Below are positions 1 to 6,784 of a stretch of 16,298 bases of DNA, in pieces. The notes beneath the pieces are model-generated. The model was not told where the DNA came from and did no database searches. It was given only the letters and a program-made list of their open reading frames with translations. The DNA is from SIG440 sp045578305. GTDB taxonomy: Bacteria > Bacillota > Clostridia > Monoglobales > Monoglobaceae. The stretch lies in NCBI GenBank assembly GCA_045578305.1, contig JAZNKA010000026.1, forward strand, positions 1 to 16,298. Direction: 5' to 3'. The translations under genes and the position numbers were made by a program. Position 1 is the stretch's first letter. Every line of letters starts with the position of its first letter.

Positions 1-734
1 TTTGCTCTGAGGTTGGAATCAGGCTTTGACAAGCTGATTTCGGGGTTTGCATCAATGTAACCTACATTTTTGGTAAGTTTGAGGTCATCTTCCAAAATAG
101 TTTTGTCTGTTATTGTGTTGTTTTCAGCCAAATTCACCTCAAGGCAATTGTAAAGCATCTTTGCAATTGTAGCACGGGTTGCAGGAGTTGAAACTGCACC
201 GCCTGAGCCTTCCAAAAATCCAAGTGATGTTGCGGTGTTAAGATATTTTGTATACCAAAACGCTCCCTCTGAGCCCATTTCGCCATAGCCAAGTGCACAA
301 ACAATCATTTTTATCGCTTCTTCATAAGAAACATTGTTGTTTGGCTTGAAGGTTCCATCATCATAACCATTGATGATTTTAAGTTCGCGAGCTGTGCGGA
401 TATTGCCTATTGCCCACGAAACATCAGGAGTTACAACATCGGGGAACGGCGGGTTTTCAAGACTTGTTGAGCCAACTGCACCCATTCCGCGAGTTCTGAG
501 AAGCATTGCTGTAAACTCAGCTCTGGTTACGTTGTTGTCGGGCTTGAACTTTACTACGCCGTCTTCTTCATAGCCATTGATGATCCCCAACTTGTGAAGC
601 ACATCAACCGCTTCGTATGCATTGTTCTCTTTTGCAAGGTCCGAAAACTCTGCAAAAGTGGGTATCGCTGCAAATGTTGAAACAATCATCATTACAGCAA
701 TCAATGCTGACATAAATCTTCTTGTTGCTTTCAT
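1..734 (-). CDS. SLH-domain surface protein, N-terminal part (cut by left edge)
   Basis: The reading frame is open from an ATG at 734 to the window edge, giving 244 visible codons and no stop. A good ribosome binding site (GGAGGT, 742-747) lies upstream. Residues 1 to about 28 form a signal peptide: a basic start (MKATRR), a hydrophobic stretch and an Ala-X-Ala end (PTFA). Three SLH repeats follow at about 29-85, 97-150 and 155-200, with typical motifs such as LGIINGY, VTRAEF, LKIINGYDDGTF and TRATIAKML. SLH domains bind pyruvylated secondary cell-wall polymer, so the protein should be exported and held on the wall. Its C-terminal functional part is outside the window, so it could be an S-layer protein, a hydrolase or an adhesin. 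It lies 54 nt after the U32 gene with no terminator between, so it may be co-transcribed. No convincing promoter of its own was seen. An ATG at 741 overlaps the ribosome binding site and is out of frame. Confidence 0.9.
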   Translation of the reverse strand, partial: MKATRRFMSALIAVMMIVSTFAAIPTFAEFSDLAKENNAYEAVDVLHKLGIINGYEEDGVVKFKPDNNVTRAEFTAMLLRTRGMGAVGSTSLENPPFPDVVTPDVSWAIGNIRTARELKIINGYDDGTFKPNNNVSYEEAIKMIVCALGYGEMGSEGAFWYTKYLNTATSLGFLEGSGGAVSTPATRATIAKMLYNCLEVNLAENNTITDKTILEDDLKLTKNVGYIDANPEISLSKPDSNLRA

Positions 735-788
735 TTTTCATACCTCCGTTTTTTTGGAATATATTTGAATTTAATAATTTTTAAGGTT

Positions 789-2027
789 TTATTTCAGGCG
801 AACGCCGCGCATCATAGAGTCGCACTCCAACGGGACATCTATTTGTATCCGCGCTATTTCCTGAGGTCTGTTTGCAACCTCAATTTCTTCACCCTGCTCA
901 TTTTCCATATATTCTATTTTATGCTTTATAAAATCGCCTTTTGGTCGCAGAAACTCTACTTCCGAGCCTTTAAAAAAGCGGTTTTTCTGAATTACTGTCA
1001 CAAGCTTTGTCTCGGGATCGTATCCTTCAACAATTCCCAAAAGCTCGTAATCCCTGATATATGAACTGGACTGATAATTTTGTTCAGTTCCGCCGGGTTT
1101 CCCAAAGAAAAATCCTGTCGTGTAATCCCGGTAGCTGACCTTTTTTATTTCGCTCAACCAATTGGGATCGGTAACAAAATTTTCGGGGTCATCGAAGTAG
1201 CTGTCTATAGCATCACGATAAGCTTTGACCACAGTCGCAAGATAGTATTCCGTCTTGACTCTTCCTTCAATTTTGAAGCTGTCAAGCCCACTTTCGATTA
1301 AGTCCTTTATATGCTCAATCATACACAAATCTTTGGAATTGTATATAAATGTGCCTCGCTCATTTTCAAACACCGGCATATATTCACCCGGTCGTGTCTC
1401 TTCAACAAGGTTGTACTTCCATCTGCAAGGATGCGAGCACGCCCCCTGATTGCTGTCGCGGTTTGTCATATAGTTGCTGAGAAGGCATCTGCCCGAATAC
1501 GATATGCACATTGCACCATGCACAAACGCCTCAAGCTCCAAATCATCGCTTGTGCGATTTCGTATTTCGGCAATCTCGTCAAAAGACATTTCGCGGGCAA
1601 GAATTACTCTTTTTGCACCCATTTTGTGCCAACTTTCGGCACTTTTGTAATTGACATTGTTTGCCTGTGTGCTGATATGCACTTCAAGGTCAGGAGCAAT
1701 CTCGCGCGTCATCTGAAACATCCCGAGATCCGATACGATAATTGCGTCAAATCCAGCCGAAAGATATTCCTTCAAAAACTGTTCGTACTTGTCGATATCC
1801 TCATTGTGAGGGATTATGTTGGCGGTAAGGTACACCTTTTTGCCGCGTTCATGAGCAAAAGCCACTCCCTCTTTCATTTCATCAACCGAAAAATTCTCGG
1901 CAGCTACCCTGAGCGAAAATTCTTCTCCACCCACATATACCGCATCTGCGCCGTATGTTATTGCAATTTTAAGTTTGCTCAGGCTTCCCGCCGGTGCCAA
2001 AAGCTCCGGCTTCTTCACTATCTTCAT
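789..2027 (-). CDS. trhP: U32-family protein, TrhP-like (tRNA U34 hydroxylation)
   Basis: A 412-residue protein of the 'peptidase U32' family. It opens with the family's PELLAPAGS motif (about 8-15). The U32 signature is at about 167-184 (EAFVHGAMCISYSGRCLLS), and a U32_C-type beta domain lies at about 325-412. Cys174, Cys181, Cys197 and Cys235 have nearly the same spacing as the four [4Fe-4S] ligands known in UbiU-type U32 proteins, so an Fe-S cluster is inferred. The length fits TrhP (E. coli YegQ, B. subtilis YrrN/YrrO), which uses prephenate to hydroxylate U34 in tRNA, better than the longer RlhA. B. subtilis has two tandem copies; only one is seen here. The start at 2027 is supported by the conserved N-terminus and an AGGAA ribosome binding site close upstream. 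It lies 59 nt inside the amidase gene, which suggests translational coupling. The specific function is inferred; family membership is clear. Confidence 0.9.
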   Translation of the reverse strand: MKIVKKPELLAPAGSLSKLKIAITYGADAVYVGGEEFSLRVAAENFSVDEMKEGVAFAHERGKKVYLTANIIPHNEDIDKYEQFLKEYLSAGFDAIIVSDLGMFQMTREIAPDLEVHISTQANNVNYKSAESWHKMGAKRVILAREMSFDEIAEIRNRTSDDLELEAFVHGAMCISYSGRCLLSNYMTNRDSNQGACSHPCRWKYNLVEETRPGEYMPVFENERGTFIYNSKDLCMIEHIKDLIESGLDSFKIEGRVKTEYYLATVVKAYRDAIDSYFDDPENFVTDPNWLSEIKKVSYRDYTTGFFFGKPGGTEQNYQSSSYIRDYELLGIVEGYDPETKLVTVIQKNRFFKGSEVEFLRPKGDFIKHKIEYMENEQGEEIEVANRPQEIARIQIDVPLECDSMMRGVRLK

Positions 2028-3354
2028 TTTCCTGTACTTCCTTTACTGTCTTTTCGATTGGTGGCATATCGTCATATTCCAAAACAGCATCGGCAATCGC
2101 TTTGGCAATCGCTGTCTGACCACGGTCTGACGAAATAACCGGTATATCCTTTTCGCTGTCTATAAAGCCTGTCTCTATAAGTATGGCAGGCATAAGCGTA
2201 TTTTTTATAACAAAAAAGTTTGCTGTTTTGACCTCGCGGTCATAAAGTGTGGTTGCATCCGTTATGTTTCGTTGCACCAGTTTTGCAAGCCGTCCGGCAT
2301 AACCTGTTTTCTGGAAGCAATAAACCTCGGTTCCCGAGCCACCTCCTGCGTTGCAATGAAGCGAAATAAACAAATCTGCCAAGGAATTATGTCCCAAATC
2401 AACACGTGCCTGAAGACTCCCCACAACCGACGAGTTTTCTATGCTGTCGGTCATATTTTCACGGGTCATAACCACTTCATAGCCCATCTCTTCAAGATTT
2501 TCTCTAAGCTTGTCCGCAATCTGCCAGGTTATTTCTTCCTCTTTTAAGTCAAATTCGACATTCTCGGCACCTGTATCCTTGCCTTTGTAGTTGTGCCCGG
2601 CATCAATCAATATGGTCTTGACCTCCGAAAAGTCTTTTTTGCGATAAGCCTCGCGTATTTCGGGCGGAATGCTGTCATCTTCCTCTTCTTCGGCATTATC
2701 CTGCTGCATTTCTTCGTCTGTCATATTATCCTCTTCGCCGAAGTCTTTGTCGGTAAGACCCGACTCAATCATATTAAAAACAATTTGAGCTATATCACCG
2801 CGAATTGCAGGAAGATCAACCTGTCCGTCAACAAAATCAAGAAGAGCGTACCTGTCGGCAATTTTTATATATCCGTCATACCACTTGACTCCTTCTTCCG
2901 AAAGCGCCTCGTTTTGTTTATTTATTGCACAAACTGCCATTTTTGCTGCCTGTGCAAGAGTAACCTTGTCCGCGGGCCAGAACTCATTATTTCCCATCCC
3001 GTTGACAAGACCCATTTCATAACAAAATGAAATATACGCCTCTCCCCAATATCCCGGTTTTACATCTGTAAAAAGCTCCGGCACGAGTTCATAGGTTTCC
3101 TTGTCATAACCAAGAGTCCTTGCCATAAGAGCACAAAACTCTGTTCGGGTAATCTCTCGCTCGGGTCTGAAAAATCCGTCATCATACCCTGCAATAACAC
3201 CCATATCCACCAGGCTGGTCACAGCATCATAGTTTTTGTGGTCCTGCCTGACATCAGGGAACTTGTCCGCAAAAGCAGTTATGCCCATCCCAAACGACAT
3301 ACATATTGAAAGTAAAAGTATAATTATGGCAGCTTTGTGCGGTCTGAATATCAT
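1969..3354 (-). CDS. SLH-anchored N-acetylmuramoyl-L-alanine amidase (Amidase_3)
   Basis: A secreted peptidoglycan hydrolase of about 461 residues; the numbers here count from a TTG three codons upstream. Residues 1-32 are a signal peptide ending AFA. SLH repeats cover about 34-90, 97-150 and 160-203, with motifs VIAGYDDGFF, ITRTEF and IRGDIAQIV. An acidic linker (about 208-232) leads to an Amidase_3 domain (about 248-430). Zinc ligands are visible as His257 (DAGHNY), Glu275 (DLKEEEIT), His336 (SLHCNA), with catalytic Glu397 (ILIETGFI). The first motif reads DAGHNY where DPGHGG is usual. The family cleaves the amide bond between MurNAc and L-alanine; the SLH repeats should hold it on the wall. 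The C-terminal 30 or so residues are polar and probably disordered, and the last 19 overlap the next gene. The ATG at 3354 was chosen because the TTG at 3363 has a purine-rich AGGA directly abutting it, which is too close. Confidence 0.93.
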   Translation of the reverse strand: MIFRPHKAAIIILLLSICMSFGMGITAFADKFPDVRQDHKNYDAVTSLVDMGVIAGYDDGFFRPEREITRTEFCALMARTLGYDKETYELVPELFTDVKPGYWGEAYISFCYEMGLVNGMGNNEFWPADKVTLAQAAKMAVCAINKQNEALSEEGVKWYDGYIKIADRYALLDFVDGQVDLPAIRGDIAQIVFNMIESGLTDKDFGEEDNMTDEEMQQDNAEEEEDDSIPPEIREAYRKKDFSEVKTILIDAGHNYKGKDTGAENVEFDLKEEEITWQIADKLRENLEEMGYEVVMTRENMTDSIENSSVVGSLQARVDLGHNSLADLFISLHCNAGGGSGTEVYCFQKTGYAGRLAKLVQRNITDATTLYDREVKTANFFVIKNTLMPAILIETGFIDSEKDIPVISSDRGQTAIAKAIADAVLEYDDMPPIEKTVKEVQENEDSEEAGAFGTGGKPEQT

Positions 3355-3427
3355 AATTCCCAATCCTATGCTTGTGTTCTTAAAAGGGCAGATTCACAAA
3401 TGGGTACTTCTCCCCTTATACTTTTTT

Positions 3428-3456
3428 ATTATACACTTGATTTGCTTGTATTTCAA
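3428..3456 (-). promoter_or_regulatory. Sigma-A-type promoter of the amidase-trhP-SLH unit
   Basis: On the minus strand there is TTGAAA (3451-3456), a 17-nt spacer and a perfect TATAAT (3428-3433). Transcription should start near 3421, leaving a 5' leader of about 65 nt before the amidase ATG at 3354. No operator-like repeat was seen. Confidence 0.8.
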
Positions 3457-3489
3457 TAGAAAAAACGAAATTATTCCTTGAAATATGTA

Positions 3490-3531
3490 GAAAAAAAACA
3501 ATCTTTATCCAACAAGATAGACAAAGATTGT
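3490..3531 (-). terminator. Rho-independent terminator after azlD
   Basis: On the minus strand the arms 3520-3531 and 3498-3509 form a 12-bp stem with one G-U pair around a 10-nt loop. A run of eight or so T residues (3491-3498) follows directly. It lies 40 nt after the azlD stop and just upstream of the amidase promoter, so it separates the two transcription units. Confidence 0.88.
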
Positions 3532-3571
3532 AACAATTGTGTTAACATTTTGTTTCATATTTGATTTTGGG

Positions 3572-3877
3572 TTAAAAAACTATTCCCGCTAAATAAGCAA
3601 ACACCGCCGATGCCGCCGCAACCACGATAAGCGAACAACGCTTAAGCGACAAAATAAATGCAACAATCGTACCCGCTAATGCAGTAATTACATTTTGTGT
3701 CGAGTAAAATATGTACGGAAAGGTCATTGCAGCAAGCACCGCATAAGGAACATAAAACAAAAAACTTTGCACGTATACTGATTTTATCTTGCCTCTTACC
3801 AAAACAAACGGAATCATCCTTACCGCATATGTAACCCCTGCCATAACCACAAGATACAGCAAAAAATCTTTAGTCAT
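3572..3877 (-). CDS. azlD: AzlD-family small subunit of branched-chain amino acid exporter
   Basis: A 101-residue, very hydrophobic protein with about four predicted membrane segments. It has the AzlD family pattern: an early TYAVRMIPF motif and short loops around basic residues (RGKIKS, LKRCS). AzlD works with AzlC; in B. subtilis and E. coli (YgaZ/YgaH) the pair exports leucine, valine and analogues such as 4-azaleucine. The ATG overlaps the last base of the azlC stop codon (TAATG), so the two are almost certainly translationally coupled. Its length is normal for the family (about 100-110). The terminator at 3490-3531 ends the unit. Substrate specificity cannot be read from the sequence. 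Confidence 0.9.
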   Translation of the reverse strand: MTKDFLLYLVVMAGVTYAVRMIPFVLVRGKIKSVYVQSFLFYVPYAVLAAMTFPYIFYSTQNVITALAGTIVAFILSLKRCSLIVVAAASAVFAYLAGIVF

Positions 3878-4590
3878 TATTCATCCTCTCCTCTCGGCGC
3901 AACATATGCCATAATTCCGGCAGCCAAAAGTGCACAGATTATTATTGAAAAGCCCTGCGATATTTGCGAGACAACCGGCAGATAATAAAACGCACAGCTC
4001 GCCAAAGCCGCAATCATCACAGTATAAAGCACGCCCTTGTCGTCTTTTGCAGGCGGTACAATTATTGCCATAAACATACTGTAAATTGCTATTCCCAGAG
4101 CCGCACAAAGGTCGTCTGGCAAAAGATAATTTGCATAAACACCCAACGCTGTCCCAAGTCCCCACCCAAAATAGGGAAGAGTAATAAGTCCATACATAAA
4201 CCGCCGGTTTATCAGTCCCCGTTCTGCCGCCGCCACTCCAAAAATTTCGTCAGTAATACCAAACGACGCAAGCATACGATGAAAGGTATTGAAGCTTTTG
4301 TCAAGCTTTTGAGTAAGCGCAAGGCCCATAAGACAGTATCTTATATTTATAACAAGCTGAGCAATCATCATCTCTAACAGTGTACCCGCAGTGGCTATTA
4401 TGCCGACCCCCGCAACCTGTCCTGCCGATGTAAGGTTGGTAAGAGATATAAGAATTGCTTCAAGTGGCTTTAAGCCTTGTGAAACTGCCGTAATTCCAAA
4501 TCCAAAAGACACCGACAAATATCCAAGTGCAATAGGCACTCCCTTGCCAAGTCCGTATATGTAAGAACTTTTTGTTTGTTTTTCTTCCAT
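3877..4590 (-). CDS. azlC: AzlC-family large subunit of branched-chain amino acid exporter
   Basis: A 237-residue inner-membrane protein with about seven or eight hydrophobic segments. It starts with the family pattern GVPIALGYLSVSFGFGI and contains SFGITDEIFGVA in the middle, both typical of AzlC/YgaZ. It is expected to form the transport core, with AzlD as partner, and to export branched-chain amino acids. The ATG at 4590 is preceded by AAAAGGTG at good spacing. An in-frame TTG seven codons upstream (4611) lacks a comparable site and was not chosen. A separate promoter (4623-4651) reads into the gene from the intergenic region shared with ctsR. No AzlB-type or Lrp-type regulator gene is nearby. 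Confidence 0.92.
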   Translation of the reverse strand: MEEKQTKSSYIYGLGKGVPIALGYLSVSFGFGITAVSQGLKPLEAILISLTNLTSAGQVAGVGIIATAGTLLEMMIAQLVINIRYCLMGLALTQKLDKSFNTFHRMLASFGITDEIFGVAAAERGLINRRFMYGLITLPYFGWGLGTALGVYANYLLPDDLCAALGIAIYSMFMAIIVPPAKDDKGVLYTVMIAALASCAFYYLPVVSQISQGFSIIICALLAAGIMAYVAPRGEDE

Positions 4591-4622
4591 TTTTTCACCT
4601 TTTAACTTCAAATCTATTTGTC

Positions 4623-4651
4623 ATTGTACCACAACGCTACACCAAAGTCAA
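4623..4651 (-). promoter_or_regulatory. Promoter of azlCD
   Basis: On the minus strand: TTGACT (4646-4651), a 17-nt spacer and TACAAT (4623-4628). It is 33 nt from the azlC ATG and diverges from the ctsR promoter. Confidence 0.72.
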
Positions 4652-4712
4652 CCAAGCAAAATTCCATATATTTGTAGTTTTAGTCAGCTTTGAAAAATTT
4701 TTTAAAAAACTC

Positions 4713-4740
4713 TTGACAAACGATTTTTTAATGATATAAT
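4713..4740 (+). promoter_or_regulatory. Sigma-A promoter of the ctsR operon
   Basis: A consensus TTGACA (4713-4718), a 16-nt spacer and a consensus TATAAT (4735-4740). Transcription should start near 4747, so the CtsR boxes at 4750-4772 lie just inside the transcript start, where a bound repressor would block initiation. Confidence 0.88.
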
Positions 4741-4749
4741 CAAATTAAA

Positions 4750-4772
4750 GGTCAAAGAAAGTCAAAGTCAAA
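4750..4772 (+). promoter_or_regulatory. CtsR operator (tandem heptads)
   Basis: GGTCAAA (4750-4756), GAA, then AGTCAAA (4760-4766) match the published CtsR consensus (A/GGTCAAA NAN A/GGTCAAA) at every fixed position. A third AGTCAAA heptad (4766-4772) overlaps the second by one base. The site is directly downstream of the ctsR promoter, which implies autoregulation of the whole operon. Confidence 0.9.
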
Positions 4773-4791
4773 AAAAGAGGTGCTTTTAAAT

Positions 4792-5235
4792 ATGAAACTC
4801 AGTAATATAATAGAAGAATTTATCAAAGAAATGCTCAGCGAAAGTCGCGAGGTTGAGCTTCAGCGAAACGAGCTTGCAAACAGGTTTAATTGTGTACCGT
4901 CGCAAATCAACTATGTTATTTCTACAAGATTTTCACCCGAAATGGGTTATAGTGTAGAAAGCAGGCGCGGCGGCGGCGGATATATCAAAATCACACGCAC
5001 CGCTCCCAATGACGAAGGCTATATTGTCCACGCGGTAAGGGCAATCGGCGACACAATATCAATGACAAACTGCAAGACGCTGCTTCAGGATATTTATTCA
5101 CTTGGAATAATAAACGAACGTGAAGCAAAAATCATTATAGCGGCTCTCAGTGACAATTCAATCCCGGTTGTTCAGTCGCAAAAAGGCTTTGTCCGTGCAA
5201 AAATGCTTAAAAACATCTTGGTCAATCTGGTTTAA
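4792..5235 (+). CDS. ctsR: CtsR, repressor of class III heat-shock genes
   Basis: A 147-residue protein. The N-terminal winged helix-turn-helix (about 1-70) includes LANRFNCVPSQINYVISTRF, and the glycine-rich wing SRRGGGGYIKI carries the key arginine and glycines that touch DNA and sense heat in Bacillus CtsR. The C-terminal half (about 75-147) is the helical dimerisation and McsB-contact domain. It represses ctsR, clp and related genes at low temperature; McsB/McsA and ClpCP inactivate or remove it under stress. The ATG at 4792 follows an AGAGGTG site at good spacing. An in-frame GTG at 4780 lies within that site and was rejected. It is first in an operon with mcsA, mcsB and clpC, with 18 nt to mcsA. 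Confidence 0.97.
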   Translation: MKLSNIIEEFIKEMLSESREVELQRNELANRFNCVPSQINYVISTRFSPEMGYSVESRRGGGGYIKITRTAPNDEGYIVHAVRAIGDTISMTNCKTLLQDIYSLGIINEREAKIIIAALSDNSIPVVQSQKGFVRAKMLKNILVNLV

Positions 5236-5253
5236 TCCAAGGAGGGGATTTTT

Positions 5254-5760
5254 ATGAAATGTCAAAAATGCGGTAGCTTTGACGCTACCACTCATATAAC
5301 AGAAATTGCAAACGGTGTAAAATCCGAAAGTTGGCTTTGTTCAAAATGTGCAAACTCTGTGGATGCAAACTTTAGCTTTGAATCCTTGTTTCATTCTGAC
5401 TTTGACAACTTTTTCGGCTCAGTTTTAAATCAACAAAAATTTTTGGACAAATCAACTCAGAAACAATGCCCAATCTGCAAAAGCACTCTTTCGGACATCA
5501 AAAAAACCGGTCGTTTGGGTTGTTCGGAATGTTACAGTATTTTTTATGATTTTCTGCTTAAGCCACTTAAAGAAATTCAGGGCAGTACAAAACATATGGG
5601 AAAAATCCCAGGGTCTACCAAAATCAGCAACCCAAGCGAGAGCGAAAGCCAGAAGCTTAAAAATTTGCTTGACGAGGCAGTCCAAAAACAAGAATTTGAA
5701 AAGGCTGCCGAGCTTCGCGACCGTATAAAACTTCTTGAAAAAGGCAAAAAGGAGGCATAG
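5254..5760 (+). CDS. mcsA: McsA, zinc-finger activator of McsB
   Basis: A 168-residue adaptor. Four CxxC pairs are visible: C3/C6 and C29/C32 form one zinc-binding unit, and C72/C75 and C90/C93 form a second. A UVR motif lies near the C-terminus (about 134-166, including FEKAAELRDRI), the same motif found in ClpC and UvrB. In Bacillus, McsA binds and activates the arginine kinase McsB and takes part in control of CtsR. The zinc fingers respond to metal and oxidative stress. The ribosome binding site AAGGAGG precedes the ATG at good spacing. Only 3 nt separate its stop from the mcsB start, and the mcsB ribosome binding site lies inside the mcsA 3' end, so translation is probably coupled. Confidence 0.96.
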   Translation: MKCQKCGSFDATTHITEIANGVKSESWLCSKCANSVDANFSFESLFHSDFDNFFGSVLNQQKFLDKSTQKQCPICKSTLSDIKKTGRLGCSECYSIFYDFLLKPLKEIQGSTKHMGKIPGSTKISNPSESESQKLKNLLDEAVQKQEFEKAAELRDRIKLLEKGKKEA

Positions 5761-5763
5761 CTT

Positions 5764-6762
5764 ATGTGGTACACAAATTTTGGTCCGTCAGGCGATATAG
5801 TCCTGTCATCACGCGTTCGTCTGGCACGAAATATAAGCAAAATACCATTCGGCAACAAAATGAGCGATGCCGACCTCGAAAAAATTGAAAACATATGTAA
5901 AGACGCTCTTCCCGAACTTAAATTTATTGACCTTTCTAAAATGAACTCTTCTGAAAGGTCGGCACTCAAAGAAAATCATCTGATAAGTCCCGAAATGGCT
6001 GACGAAAAAAAATCCGGCGGTATTCTTGTCAACGATGACTGCACACTTTCAATCCTTATCGGCGAGGAAGACCACATCCGCATACAGGCAATGAGCAGCG
6101 GCCTGAGCCTTGAAAAATGTATGCAGCTTGCAAATCAGATTGATGACCGTCTTGACAAAAAAGCAGACTTCGCTTTTTCGGATGAACTTGGCTACCTTAC
6201 CTGCTGTCCGTCAAATACCGGCACAGGACTTCGGGCATCGGTAATGATGCACCTGCCTGCTCTTACACAAACCGGCAAAATGGAAAGCATTATTCGCTCG
6301 CTTTCAAAGCTTGGGATTGCCGTCAGGGGTATTTACGGCGAAGGAAGCACGGCTCTTGCAAACATTTATCAGATATCCAATCAAGTAACTCTTGGCATCA
6401 GCGAAGAAGATTCGCTCTCCAGGCTTTCTCAAATCGTTGATGACATAATCGCCAAAGAACGCTCAATAAGCCTTGAAATTTACCATGTCAACAAATTCCG
6501 GCTTGAAGACAAAATTCTTCGTTCCAAGGGAATTTTGCAAAACGCACGAATTATCACATCAGGCGAGGCGCTCGGGCTTATTTCGGATGTTAGATGGGGT
6601 ATAAATTTGGGAATAATAAAGGATATAAACCACGAACAACTACTTTCGGCTTTGTACGAGTCTTTTCCTGCGACCATCGCAAAAAATTATAACATCTCAT
6701 CACCTCTTGAACGCGACCTTAAACGAGGCGAAATTTTTCAAAAAGTCTTAAAGTCCAGATAA
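5764..6762 (+). CDS. mcsB: McsB, protein arginine kinase
   Basis: A 332-residue phosphagen-kinase-like enzyme that phosphorylates arginine side chains. This marks proteins for ClpC/ClpP and releases CtsR from DNA. Visible family signatures are VLSSRVRLARN near residue 12-22, NDDCTLSILIGEEDHIRIQ at about 89-107 (NEEDHIRIQ-like active-site region) and the catalytic-cysteine stretch CCPSNTGTGLRASVM at about 146-160, whose second Cys matches the essential Cys of Bacillus McsB. Near the C-terminus ERDLKRG matches the RDxxRA motif of the phospho-arginine allosteric pocket, with Gly for Ala. The protein is about 20-30 residues shorter than the Bacillus proteins (roughly 355-365), with no motif missing. 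A strong site (AAAGGAGG) precedes the ATG. Confidence 0.96.
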   Translation: MWYTNFGPSGDIVLSSRVRLARNISKIPFGNKMSDADLEKIENICKDALPELKFIDLSKMNSSERSALKENHLISPEMADEKKSGGILVNDDCTLSILIGEEDHIRIQAMSSGLSLEKCMQLANQIDDRLDKKADFAFSDELGYLTCCPSNTGTGLRASVMMHLPALTQTGKMESIIRSLSKLGIAVRGIYGEGSTALANIYQISNQVTLGISEEDSLSRLSQIVDDIIAKERSISLEIYHVNKFRLEDKILRSKGILQNARIITSGEALGLISDVRWGINLGIIKDINHEQLLSALYESFPATIAKNYNISSPLERDLKRGEIFQKVLKSR

Positions 6763-6784
6763 TCGACAGAAAGGAATGAATTTT

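Noticed and set aside
735..788. A TATATT box as a promoter for the left-edge SLH gene
   Set aside because: No -35 at acceptable spacing; the region is simply A/T-rich.
1311..2138. A 275-codon open frame on the plus strand
   Set aside because: It lies opposite the U32 and amidase genes, has a low-complexity composition with no recognisable motif, and has no ribosome binding site or promoter.
3361..3363. TTG start for the amidase, three codons longer
   Set aside because: AGGA directly abuts the TTG, leaving no spacing. The ATG at 3354 gives normal spacing and an intact signal peptide.
4641..4690. AGTCAA-like half-sites resembling CtsR boxes near the azlC promoter
   Set aside because: They are single and imperfect (AGTCAAC, AGTCAGC) with no partner at 3-nt spacing. 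One is simply the -35 box of azlC read backwards.
5577..5969. A minus-strand open frame of 130 codons across the mcsA-mcsB junction
   Set aside because: It is a shadow of two well-supported genes, with serine/leucine-rich translation and no ribosome binding site.
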